In this document: piece after piece, positions 1 to 6,660 of the stretch
Layout of the letters: each line of letters starts with the position of its first letter
How positions within the stretch are numbered: the stretch's first letter is position 1
NCBI GenBank assembly: GCA_929200295.1
Contig: CAKMZE010000001.1
Location: 63,671-75,717 of the forward strand
DNA: 12,047 nucleotides
From: an uncultured Alphaproteobacteria bacterium
GTDB taxonomy: Bacteria > Pseudomonadota > Alphaproteobacteria > Rhodobacterales > Rhodobacteraceae
Direction: 5' to 3'
Made by a program: the position numbers and the translations under genes
The notes under the pieces: generated by a model
The model's database searches: none
Seen by the model: the letters and a program-made list of their open reading frames with translations, nothing else
What the model was told of the DNA's origin: nothing

Positions 1-448
1 CTTCTGCGCGGTCATAATCCGTTTGCGCGCCGCCGCACATAATCGAAAGCTGACCATTTTCAGCACCCGCTTGTCCGCCAGATACTGGCGCATCCACAAA
101 CCCGATCGACTGCGCGCCAGCAATCGCAGACAGCTCTTGTGTCACTTTTGTTGAAACGGTTGTGTGATCGACAAATAATGCGCCTGCCGCCATTGAGGCA
201 AAGGCCCCAGTCTCACCCAAGCAAACCGCCCGCAGATCATCATCATTACCCACACAGGCCAAGACGATCTCGGCGCTTTGCGCGGCTTCAGCCGGGGTAT
301 TTGCCTTGGCGCCACCGTAACGCGCGCGCCATGCATCCGCCTTGGATGATGTGCGATTATAAACCGTCACATCATGTCCTGCTGTTTGTAAATGCCCCGC
401 CATAGGGCCGCCCATCACCCCAAGCCCCAGAAATGCAATCTTTGCCAT
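1..448 (-). CDS. NAD(P)-binding beta-hydroxyacid dehydrogenase (3-hydroxyisobutyrate dehydrogenase family), C-terminus cut by window edge
   Basis: The first 149 residues of a dehydrogenase are present, reading leftward from an ATG at 448; the frame stays open to the window edge. The N-terminus carries the Rossmann dinucleotide loop GLGVMGGPM (residues 8-16), followed by VYNRTSSKADAW, the usual end of the second beta strand. DHTTVST (94-100) and the substrate-loop signature DAPVSGG (119-125) are typical of the 3-hydroxyisobutyrate / tartronate semialdehyde / 6-phosphogluconate-like dehydrogenases, which oxidise a beta-hydroxy acid with NAD(P)+ in the cytoplasm. The catalytic lysine and the all-helical C-terminal domain lie outside the window, so the substrate cannot be named; mmsB or a GLYR-type reductase are both possible. 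A purine-rich AAAGGG lies about 10 bases before the ATG. It lies 78 bases downstream of the c-di-GMP gene on the same strand, but no functional link is evident. Confidence 0.9.
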   Translation of the reverse strand, partial: MAKIAFLGLGVMGGPMAGHLQTAGHDVTVYNRTSSKADAWRARYGGAKANTPAEAAQSAEIVLACVGNDDDLRAVCLGETGAFASMAAGALFVDHTTVSTKVTQELSAIAGAQSIGFVDAPVSGGQAGAENGQLSIMCGGAQTDYDRAE

Positions 449-462
449 ATGCTTTATACCCT

Positions 463-483
463 TTGCCGATGCCGTTACGGCAA
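463..483. repeat. Nested inverted repeat upstream of the dehydrogenase gene
   Basis: Positions 470-482 form a perfect 13-base palindrome, TGCCGT-T-ACGGCA. An outer TTGCCG at 463-468 can pair alternatively with CGGCAA at 478-483. It lies in the gap between the c-di-GMP gene and the dehydrogenase, 15 to 35 bases ahead of the dehydrogenase start. It could be a repressor operator or a small RNA hairpin. There is no run of T after it on the minus strand, so an intrinsic terminator is unlikely. Confidence 0.45.
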
Positions 484-526
484 CAATGGGCATTTCATAG
501 GGCTCTGCAAGTCTGGTTTGTAAAAA

Positions 527-3502
527 CTAGCCAGCCGCACGGGCTTCTTTTTGCGAAATGCGCAATAGCTCAGTGAGCTTATCCACATACATCGGGGCTG
601 CGAGACCAAAACCCTGGAGATAATCACAGCCCAGCTCTTGTAAGATTTCAATATGCGCCAATGTTTCGACGCCTTCTGCAACAACAGCAATATTCTGCAA
701 GCGCCCGATATGCAGGATGGATTCAACAAGCTGGCGCTGCTGGTCAGAGCTATCAATCGGCTGGATCAACTGGCGATCAATTTTCAACCGTGTTGGTTTG
801 AGATGCAACAATCCAACGATTGATGCATGCCCTGTGCCAAAATCATCGATTTCAATCTCAACACCCTTTGCGCGGATCAAAGACAGGTTTTCGGCAAGCT
901 GTGTATTTTGCGTGTCGAGGAACACCGATTCAAGCAGCTCAAATGCGAACTGACCCGGCGATTGGTCGATCAAATCCAGATCTGCGATCAACTGACTATC
1001 TGTCAATCGCTGCGCAGACACATTGACCGAGACGCGCGGTGTATCCAGTCCTTCGTCAGCCCAATTCTGCATATGCTCAATCGCAGTCAAAAGCATAAGG
1101 CGGTCGATGCGGTTGACCACACCGACCTCTTCCGCCGTAGGAAGGAATTGATCTGGGAACCTAATCTCACCACTGGGATGGCGCCACCGCACCAGCGCCT
1201 CGACCCCGGATAGCTGCAACGTTTGGGCATTAAATTGTGGCTGGTATAGGCAGAAAAACTCATCTCGTTCGAGGGCGGCGAGTAGCTCGTCACCCAATTG
1301 CTTCTTGGATTGTACAGCCACTGAAAGATCAGTTTTATAAAAGCGACAGCGCCCGCGCCCTTCGTTTTTGGCGAGGTACAATGCCAGATCAGCATTGGCA
1401 AAAAGCGTGCTGCCGACCTCATTGCTCATGCGGTTTGTCGCAATACCAACACTCATCCCAAACCGGCATTCGGCACCATCAAAAACATATGGGGCTTCTG
1501 AGGCGGTGATGATCCGCATCGCAAGGTTTTCGAGATCTGCATTAGGTGGGGAAGAGTAAATCAGGATCACAAATTCATCACCACCAACCCGCGCGACAAG
1601 CGAATCCTTGGGCGCATTATCGGATAGGATTTTTGCAGCATGGGTCAAAATCTGATCACCCGCCGCATGCCCCAGCGTGTCATTAATCTGTTTGAACCGA
1701 TCAAGATCGATGTGCAGCACGGCAGGGCGCGCATCATCAGGCAGGTTTTTGCAAACCTCATCCAGCTTGCGGCGGTTGGCCAACCCGGTGAGCGCATCAT
1801 GAGACGCGTTATACTCCATCTCAGCCCGCGCGGCTTCCAAAGCTTTGTTCTGGCGATTTGCAAGCTCGTTCGCAGCCTCAAGCCTTGCAGCGGCTTCAAT
1901 GTCTTGGGTGATATCCCAGCATACGCCCATCAGTTTTCGACGGCCATTGTTATGCTTGTAATGGGCTGCGCGTGATCGAATATGCCGGACCGTGCCATCC
2001 GTAAGAATAATGCGATAATCTAGCTCAAAATCGTCACCGTTTTTTAAACTACGTTGGCTTTCTTCAATTGATCTGGCGCGGTCTTCTGGGTGAATTTGTT
2101 CTTCCCAAATATTGGTTTTGCGATGCATTCTCTCTGGATCAAGATCAAAGATTTCATACATCTTTCGATCCCAGTTGGTTTCCTGGGTTTCGATATCAAA
2201 TTCCCATGCACCAATCCCTGCAACGCTCACGGCAAGCTCAAGGCTTTTTGACAGGCTGCTAAACTCTTCTGCGCGCTGCTTGATATCGGTTACGTCGGTG
2301 TCATTGCCGATGACACGTAATGGTTGGCCCTCAGGCCCGCGTTTCACGATGCGTCCCCGGCTTAAAACCCAGATCCAATGCCCATCCTCATGACGTTCTC
2401 TGTATTCATAAGCAATTTGGTCTGTTTCTCCAGCATCACTCGCCGCGACCTTCTGGCGGACCCAATCGCGGTCATCGGGGTGCATATTGGTAAACCAGTC
2501 TTCGCCAACTGGGATCTCAGAAGTTTCTGGGTCTAGGCCACGGATATGATACCACGCATCCGAACAATAGCTCGTCCCGTTCTCGATATTATGATCCCAC
2601 AGCCCTTGGCCTGCGCTTTCGAGCGAGATTTTCCAACGCTGTTCGAGCGCGGACAGATCTTCGAGCCGGGCCGCGTCCTTTTTGTTTTTACTGATATCAA
2701 GCTCGGTGCCAAGAAGATAAAGCGGCGTTTTATCCACGCGATGGTAGATAATACGGGCGGTACAATGGATCCAAACCCAATGCCCGCGCACATGCTGTTC
2801 ACGGTAGGAGAAGGCGATGGTTTCTTTTTGCGCCGCAAGAATTGTCTTACGTGTTTCGTTTACAATTTTGATGTCTTCTGGGTGGACGTGTCTCCGCCAG
2901 TTTTCTTCAGTATTGCGGCTGAAATCCCCTGATTTAAGGCCGCGAATAGATCGCCATTCATCTGAAAGGTGTCGGGTAGATGTCACAAGGTCAAGATGCC
3001 ATGCCCCATTGGGAAGTTGATCAACTAAGGTTTGCCAATGATCTGAATCATGCGCGGCACCGTTTGCTTCGACAACTGTGCACAAAAAAATGGTCGCTTT
3101 TCCGTCGCCATAATTGATCTTTGCTAAGGTCATATCAACCCCGGGGGTTTTCATCGCAAAGCGTTGAGAGACACTAAGATCAAGCGTGCCGCGTTCTAGT
3201 TGGGTTTTCAAAGAGTGCTGAATGTTTTCATGCACCATCTGCCAAAATGGTTGACCTTTATTGGCCCCAAGCCCCTGCATCGCGGTGTTGGCATGAAAAA
3301 TTTGCCCATCAAAATAGATCAGAGCAGCTGGTGCATCAATGCAGTCAACTGTTCGGATAAGATCCAGATCGAGCGAAAGATCTCTTTCAGGCTTCACTGC
3401 TGGGGGTCCTTTGGGCTTAACATACACCGTAACATCACTTTGGAACGTAAATTTTCCGCCAACTTTCGTTGATACATAGCAAGTTTGACACATCATTTCC
3501 AT
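527..3502 (-). CDS. Multi-PAS GGDEF-EAL cyclic-di-GMP signalling protein
   Basis: This 991-residue protein has no visible signal peptide or membrane segment, so it should be a cytoplasmic sensor that makes and/or breaks cyclic-di-GMP. The order is a degenerate PAS-like region (about 45-145), three PAS_3-type repeats (about 155-275, 285-410 and 420-535) each with an HPED or HPDD motif (H207, H341, H471), a helical linker (535-563), GGDEF (about 565-725) and EAL (about 735-980). The cyclase signature GGDEF is intact at 640-644, with D599 in DLDRFKQIND as the expected metal ligand. The RxxD inhibitory site is degenerate: position 630 is Ala instead of Arg, while D633 remains. The EAL site looks complete: E768 (EAL), N827, E855, D886-D887 (DDFGTG), K907 and E943. 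Both activities are therefore possible, and phosphodiesterase activity is well supported. The start is uncertain: ATG codons lie at residues 1, 3 and 4, and no clear Shine-Dalgarno precedes them. Confidence 0.95.
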   Translation of the reverse strand: MEMMCQTCYVSTKVGGKFTFQSDVTVYVKPKGPPAVKPERDLSLDLDLIRTVDCIDAPAALIYFDGQIFHANTAMQGLGANKGQPFWQMVHENIQHSLKTQLERGTLDLSVSQRFAMKTPGVDMTLAKINYGDGKATIFLCTVVEANGAAHDSDHWQTLVDQLPNGAWHLDLVTSTRHLSDEWRSIRGLKSGDFSRNTEENWRRHVHPEDIKIVNETRKTILAAQKETIAFSYREQHVRGHWVWIHCTARIIYHRVDKTPLYLLGTELDISKNKKDAARLEDLSALEQRWKISLESAGQGLWDHNIENGTSYCSDAWYHIRGLDPETSEIPVGEDWFTNMHPDDRDWVRQKVAASDAGETDQIAYEYRERHEDGHWIWVLSRGRIVKRGPEGQPLRVIGNDTDVTDIKQRAEEFSSLSKSLELAVSVAGIGAWEFDIETQETNWDRKMYEIFDLDPERMHRKTNIWEEQIHPEDRARSIEESQRSLKNGDDFELDYRIILTDGTVRHIRSRAAHYKHNNGRRKLMGVCWDITQDIEAAARLEAANELANRQNKALEAARAEMEYNASHDALTGLANRRKLDEVCKNLPDDARPAVLHIDLDRFKQINDTLGHAAGDQILTHAAKILSDNAPKDSLVARVGGDEFVILIYSSPPNADLENLAMRIITASEAPYVFDGAECRFGMSVGIATNRMSNEVGSTLFANADLALYLAKNEGRGRCRFYKTDLSVAVQSKKQLGDELLAALERDEFFCLYQPQFNAQTLQLSGVEALVRWRHPSGEIRFPDQFLPTAEEVGVVNRIDRLMLLTAIEHMQNWADEGLDTPRVSVNVSAQRLTDSQLIADLDLIDQSPGQFAFELLESVFLDTQNTQLAENLSLIRAKGVEIEIDDFGTGHASIVGLLHLKPTRLKIDRQLIQPIDSSDQQRQLVESILHIGRLQNIAVVAEGVETLAHIEILQELGCDYLQGFGLAAPMYVDKLTELLRISQKEARAAG

Positions 3503-3527
3503 TACTGAGATGCGGCATTCTGCGCCT

Positions 3528-3536
3528 TGTTATAAT
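3528..3536 (+). promoter_or_regulatory. Extended -10 promoter for the PCu(A)C gene
   Basis: TGTTATAAT at 3528-3536 is a perfect extended -10 box (TGn followed by TATAAT). It would start transcription near 3543, about 40 bases before the chaperone ATG. No good -35 box is seen at the normal distance, as is common for extended -10 promoters. Confidence 0.5.
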
Positions 3537-3563
3537 CATGCGATTTATTTAGCAGTACGGCAA
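3535..3563 (-). promoter_or_regulatory. Possible divergent promoter for the c-di-GMP gene
   Basis: On the minus strand TTGCCG (3563-3558) and CATGAT (3540-3535) are 17 bases apart, each matching 4 of 6 consensus bases. Transcription would start near 3528, giving a leader of about 25 bases. The -10 overlaps the plus-strand -10 box, so the two promoters would compete for polymerase. The match is weak. Confidence 0.25.
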
Positions 3564-3583
3564 TGCAATTAAGGAGAGAGTGT

Positions 3584-4048
3584 ATGCGTTTTTGGATTAT
3601 GCTTGTAGCACTATTCATGCCTATGGCTGCCTTTGCACATGATTATAAGATTGGCGATATGATGGTCATGCATCCTGTCGCATTTGAAACCACACCATCC
3701 GCCATGTCTGGCGCGGGGTATTTCACTGTTACAAATACAGGCGATCAAGCTGACAGATTGTTATCGGTTGAGGCTGATTTCCCACGCGTCATGATCCATG
3801 ACACAAAGGTCACAGATGGCGTTGCCACGATGTTTCATATTGATGCGGTAACGATTGCCCCCGGCGAAACGGTTGCGCTTACCCCCGGTGCAAAGCACGT
3901 TATGTTCATGGGGTTGAACGGTGATCCGTTTGAAATAGATGAGAAAATCCCAGCGACCCTCGTTTTTGAAAACGCAGGGCGTCTTGCCATTGAATTTAAC
4001 GTTGAGCCACGGCCGGATGCGCATGCAATGGATCACAGTAACCATTAA
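3584..4048 (+). CDS. Periplasmic copper chaperone PCu(A)C (DUF461 family)
   Basis: This 154-residue secreted protein binds Cu(I) and, in characterised relatives, helps deliver copper to the CuA centre of cytochrome oxidase. The start at 3584 is preferred over the ATG at 3563 because AAGGAG (3571-3576) sits 7 bases ahead, and it gives a clean signal peptide (about residues 1-18, cut after AAFA). The full family copper motif H-x10-M-x21-H-x-M is present as H72, M83, H105 and M107. GAGYFTVTNTGDQADRLL (43-60) is also typical. The tail is rich in His and Met (DAHAMDHSNH), which may bind extra metal. The family gene symbol is variable, so none is given. A secreted cytochrome c gene follows 125 bases downstream on the same strand, consistent with a respiratory role. 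An extended -10 promoter lies upstream. Confidence 0.93.
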   Translation: MRFWIMLVALFMPMAAFAHDYKIGDMMVMHPVAFETTPSAMSGAGYFTVTNTGDQADRLLSVEADFPRVMIHDTKVTDGVATMFHIDAVTIAPGETVALTPGAKHVMFMGLNGDPFEIDEKIPATLVFENAGRLAIEFNVEPRPDAHAMDHSNH

Positions 4049-4134
4049 GTGTGTTGAAATTCACGCCAACAAGATATCTTATTACGATATATGCATGACG
4101 AGTTCGCCCTGTAGCAGTTAATGTGCGCATAAAA

Positions 4135-4140
4135 TATAAT
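4135..4140 (+). promoter_or_regulatory. Possible -10 box ahead of the cytochrome c gene
   Basis: A perfect TATAAT lies 33 bases before the cytochrome ATG, in the AT-rich 125-base gap after the copper chaperone. The sequence 17 bases further up (TAGCAG) is a poor -35 box. The cytochrome may therefore have its own promoter as well as, or instead of, read-through from the chaperone gene. Confidence 0.3.
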
Positions 4141-4173
4141 AACAGACCATAGCGGACCCAAAGGAAGCCTATA

Positions 4174-4614
4174 ATGAAACGCGTTTCAATCGCTGTCTTA
4201 TTTTCACTTTTTGCAGGCCCTGTATTTGCAGATGGGCATGCGCCGACACGCGGTGACATTGCCGCAGGCCAGCAACAATTTAACCGGCAGTGTGTGGCTT
4301 GCCATCTGGTGCGGGATCCGTCGGGTAATGTTCTAGCGGGACGCAATGCGCGAACCGGTCCGAATCTCTACGATGTCACGGGCCGCACGCCTGGCAGTGT
4401 TGACGGGTTTCGCTATAGCGACTCGCTCAAAGAGCTTGGCGCGACAGGGGCTGCTTGGAATGAGGATGGGTTTATAAAATTTGTGCAAGACCCGTCTCGG
4501 TATCTCAAAGACACGTTAGGTGATCGCCGGGCAAGAGCACGGATGTCTTATCAGGTGCGTAATGAACGGCATGCGTATGACATCTATGCGTTCCTTCATT
4601 CACTTGCAGAATAA
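4174..4614 (+). CDS. Periplasmic class I cytochrome c (c2-like)
   Basis: This 146-residue protein starts with a signal peptide (residues 1-19, likely cut after PVFA), so the heme is attached in the periplasm. A single heme site, C40-V-A-C43-H44, lies near the N-terminus and M124 (in RARMSY) is the likely sixth ligand, the standard arrangement of soluble class I cytochromes. TGPNLYDVTGR (61-71) after the heme loop and the C-terminal helix DIYAFLHSL (136-144) are also typical. It should carry electrons between membrane complexes or to a periplasmic enzyme; the partner cannot be told from sequence. AAGGA (4161-4165) lies 8 bases before the ATG. The PCu(A)C gene upstream suggests a shared role in respiration, and amn follows after 46 bases. 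Confidence 0.92.
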   Translation: MKRVSIAVLFSLFAGPVFADGHAPTRGDIAAGQQQFNRQCVACHLVRDPSGNVLAGRNARTGPNLYDVTGRTPGSVDGFRYSDSLKELGATGAAWNEDGFIKFVQDPSRYLKDTLGDRRARARMSYQVRNERHAYDIYAFLHSLAE

Positions 4615-4660
4615 ATCTTTGCTCTCTTGTTGTTTCATAGAATTGATGAGACGATGAATC

Positions 4661-6136
4661 ATGAGCATATCACCAAAAATCTGCACCCCAGATGTGCCAC
4701 CACCAGAGAGTTTTCGTGACGCTAAGGCCGCGGTTGCGCGTCTCAAAGAGCACTATGCAATCGCATCGGGTTTTCTGACCGAGAAATTTTCAACCGCGCT
4801 CACCACCGACCCGGATGGGGAATTTTACCGCGCGTTTTATCCGCAGATCAGCCTGACAACGACCAGTTTTGCCCAGACAGATAGCCGCCTGTCCTTTGGC
4901 CATGTGGCCGAGCCGGGCACCTATGCGACAACCGTCACCCGGCCTGATTTGTTTCAAGAGTATCTCGAGCAGCAAATCGCATTGTTGATAAAATCCCACG
5001 ATCTACCCGTCACGATCAAAGCCTCTGACACAGTTATGCCGGTGCATTTTGCTGTCGCAAATGATGCATCTGTTTCCGTTCCCCAAGACGGCAGCATGGA
5101 TTTTACGCTGCGCGATGTTTTTGATGTGCCTGATCTGGCTACGACACACGATAACATCGTCAATGGGCAGGGCTTTACCTACCCAGATGGCGCAAAGCCA
5201 TTGGCCCCATTCACAGCGCAGCGGATTGATTACTCTCTTGCACGTCTGTCGCATTATACCGCCACATCGGCCGCACATTTTCAAAACCATATTCTCTTTA
5301 CGAACTACCAGTTCTACGTTGAAGAGTTCGAAAGCTATGCGCGCACCATGTTGGGCGATCCCAACAGCGGCTACACAAGCTTTGTCAGCACCGGAAATCA
5401 TGAAATCACAGATCCCGATGCGGTAATCCCCGCACCGCTGAAAATGCCGCAAATGCCGACCTATCATCTCAAACGCGCAGATGGCGGTGGGATCACATTG
5501 GTCAATATCGGTGTTGGGCCATCCAATGCGAAAACAGCGACAGATCACATCGCGGTTTTGCGCCCACATGCTTGGCTCATGGTGGGGCATTGTGCGGGTC
5601 TGCGTAATACGCAGCGACTGGGTGATTTTGTCCTTGCCCATGCCTACCTGCGCGAGGATCACGTTCTTGATGATGATCTTCCCGTTTGGGTGCCGATCCC
5701 TGCATTGGCTGAAATTCAAATCGCGCTAGAAACTGCGGTGGCTGATGAAACGCAGCTCAAAGGGTATGAGTTGAAGCGGATCATGCGCACCGGGACAGTT
5801 GCGACAATCGACAATCGCAATTGGGAGCTGCGCGATCATTCCGGCCCCGTACAGCGTCTGTCACAATCGCGCGCCGTGGCATTGGATATGGAAAGCGCCA
5901 CGATCGCTGCAAACGGTTTTCGCTTTCGCGTGCCTTATGGCACGTTGCTTTGTGTGTCGGATAAGCCGCTTCATGGAGAGCTGAAGCTGCCCGGTATGGC
6001 GTCAGATTTTTACAAAACCCAGGTCTCACGCCATTTGCGGATCGGGATAAAGGCGATGGAAATCCTGCGCGAAATGCCGTTAGAGCGCATCCATAGCCGT
6101 AAACTTCGTAGCTTTGAGGAAACGGCTTTTCTTTAA
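4661..6136 (+). CDS. amn: AMP nucleosidase
   Basis: This 491-residue enzyme hydrolyses AMP to adenine and ribose 5-phosphate, linking purine salvage to the size of the adenylate pool. It is close in length to the E. coli enzyme (484 residues). The N-terminal half (to about residue 265) resembles the AMP-nucleosidase-specific domain; the C-terminal half is a nucleoside-phosphorylase fold. Visible landmarks are NIGVGPSNAKTATDH (282-296), the phosphorylase-like strand HAWLMVGHCAGLR (303-315), the ribose-binding DMESA (409-413) and CVSDKPLHGELKLPG (431-445), where D434 is the expected catalytic aspartate. No signal peptide is seen; it is cytoplasmic. The start is less sure: only a weak purine stretch (GATGAG) precedes the ATG, and an out-of-frame ATG lies 7 bases upstream. 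It follows the cytochrome gene by 46 bases and may be co-transcribed with it, though the functions are unrelated. Confidence 0.94.
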   Translation: MSISPKICTPDVPPPESFRDAKAAVARLKEHYAIASGFLTEKFSTALTTDPDGEFYRAFYPQISLTTTSFAQTDSRLSFGHVAEPGTYATTVTRPDLFQEYLEQQIALLIKSHDLPVTIKASDTVMPVHFAVANDASVSVPQDGSMDFTLRDVFDVPDLATTHDNIVNGQGFTYPDGAKPLAPFTAQRIDYSLARLSHYTATSAAHFQNHILFTNYQFYVEEFESYARTMLGDPNSGYTSFVSTGNHEITDPDAVIPAPLKMPQMPTYHLKRADGGGITLVNIGVGPSNAKTATDHIAVLRPHAWLMVGHCAGLRNTQRLGDFVLAHAYLREDHVLDDDLPVWVPIPALAEIQIALETAVADETQLKGYELKRIMRTGTVATIDNRNWELRDHSGPVQRLSQSRAVALDMESATIAANGFRFRVPYGTLLCVSDKPLHGELKLPGMASDFYKTQVSRHLRIGIKAMEILREMPLERIHSRKLRSFEETAFL

Positions 6137-6192
6137 TTTGCAAAAAAATATGCAAAATGATGTGTTTTTTGCTCAAATGCCGCCACTAATTG

Positions 6193-6221
6193 TTGTGGAT
6201 ATCCACTATATGCCGTTTAAT
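6193..6221 (+). promoter_or_regulatory. Candidate HU promoter with a palindrome over the -35 region
   Basis: TTGTGG (6193-6198) and TTTAAT (6216-6221) are 17 bases apart and would start transcription about 45 bases before the HU ATG. A perfect 12-base palindrome, GTGGATATCCAC (6195-6206), overlaps the -35 box and the spacer, where a repressor would block polymerase. Promoter and operator are inferred from sequence shape only. Confidence 0.4.
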
Positions 6222-6272
6222 GAGCGGGTAAGAGGCCCCACGTGTTGGGCGAATAATGAGGGAGATCAGAAA

Positions 6273-6563
6273 ATGGCATCTAAGCCTATGACGAAAGCGC
6301 AGCTGGTTGCTGCACTCGCAGACGAAACTGGGATGGACAAGAAAGCTGCCTCTGGCGCTCTTGATGGTATCGTTGCAATCATTACAAACGAAGTTTCCGG
6401 CGGTGGCGCTGTGACACTGCCTGGCGTTGGCAAAATTTATTGCCGTGAGCGTCCAGAGCGGATGGTCCGCAACCCTGCAACGGGTGAGCAGATCAAGAAA
6501 GAAGCTGACAAGGTTGTCAAAATGACAATCGCGAAAGCGCTCAAAGACAGCGTCAACGACTGA
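6273..6563 (+). CDS. HU-family histone-like DNA-binding protein
   Basis: This 96-residue nucleoid protein bends and compacts DNA as a dimer. The N-terminal helical part (MTKAQLVAALADETGMDKK) is the HU/IHF dimer body; LPGVGKIYCRERPER (49-63) leads into the beta arm with RNPATGE (66-72), where P68 is the DNA-intercalating proline. The C-terminal helix ends AKALKDSVND. The start at 6273 is chosen because AGGGAG (6259-6264) lies 8 bases upstream; the open frame continues back to 6114 but that extension is not HU-like and overlaps amn. The arm differs from E. coli HU: RMVRNP replaces the usual RxGRNP, and one cysteine (C57) is present. Whether it forms homodimers or partners another subunit is unknown. 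A strong terminator ends the unit. Confidence 0.93.
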   Translation: MASKPMTKAQLVAALADETGMDKKAASGALDGIVAIITNEVSGGGAVTLPGVGKIYCRERPERMVRNPATGEQIKKEADKVVKMTIAKALKDSVND

Positions 6564-6584
6564 TTAATTTGTCTTAGACTTTGC

Positions 6585-6615
6585 AAAAGGCCGCCCCAGA
6601 TTTGGGCGGCCTTTT
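6585..6615 (+). terminator. Rho-independent terminator after the HU gene
   Basis: A perfect 12-base-pair stem, AAAAGGCCGCCC (6585-6596) with GGGCGGCCTTTT (6604-6615), encloses a 7-base loop. The GC-rich core is followed by T bases, and because the A and T flanks are symmetrical it could also stop transcription from the right. It lies 21 bases after the HU stop codon. Confidence 0.92.
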
Positions 6616-6660
6616 CATTTGGGCTTGTATATAAGCACATGATAAGCGCAGTGTCTTGAT

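Noticed and set aside
3476..3502. CxxC pair at the N-terminus of the c-di-GMP protein as a metal site
   Set aside because: A single CQTC at the very start of the protein, where the start codon itself is uncertain, is not enough evidence.
3563..3583. Earlier ATG for the copper chaperone
   Set aside because: The strong AAGGAG lies downstream of it, and the later start gives a normal signal peptide.
5003..5719. Long open frame on the minus strand inside amn (238 residues)
   Set aside because: It lies wholly antisense to a conserved enzyme, its protein has no recognisable fold or family pattern, and no ribosome site supports it.
6141..6172. A-rich and T-rich stretch after amn as a terminator
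   Set aside because: Only a weak GCAAAA/TTTTGC pairing can be drawn, with no GC core.
6114..6272. N-terminal extension of the HU reading frame back to 6114
   Set aside because: It overlaps the end of amn, does not resemble HU, and a good ribosome binding site precedes the ATG at 6273.
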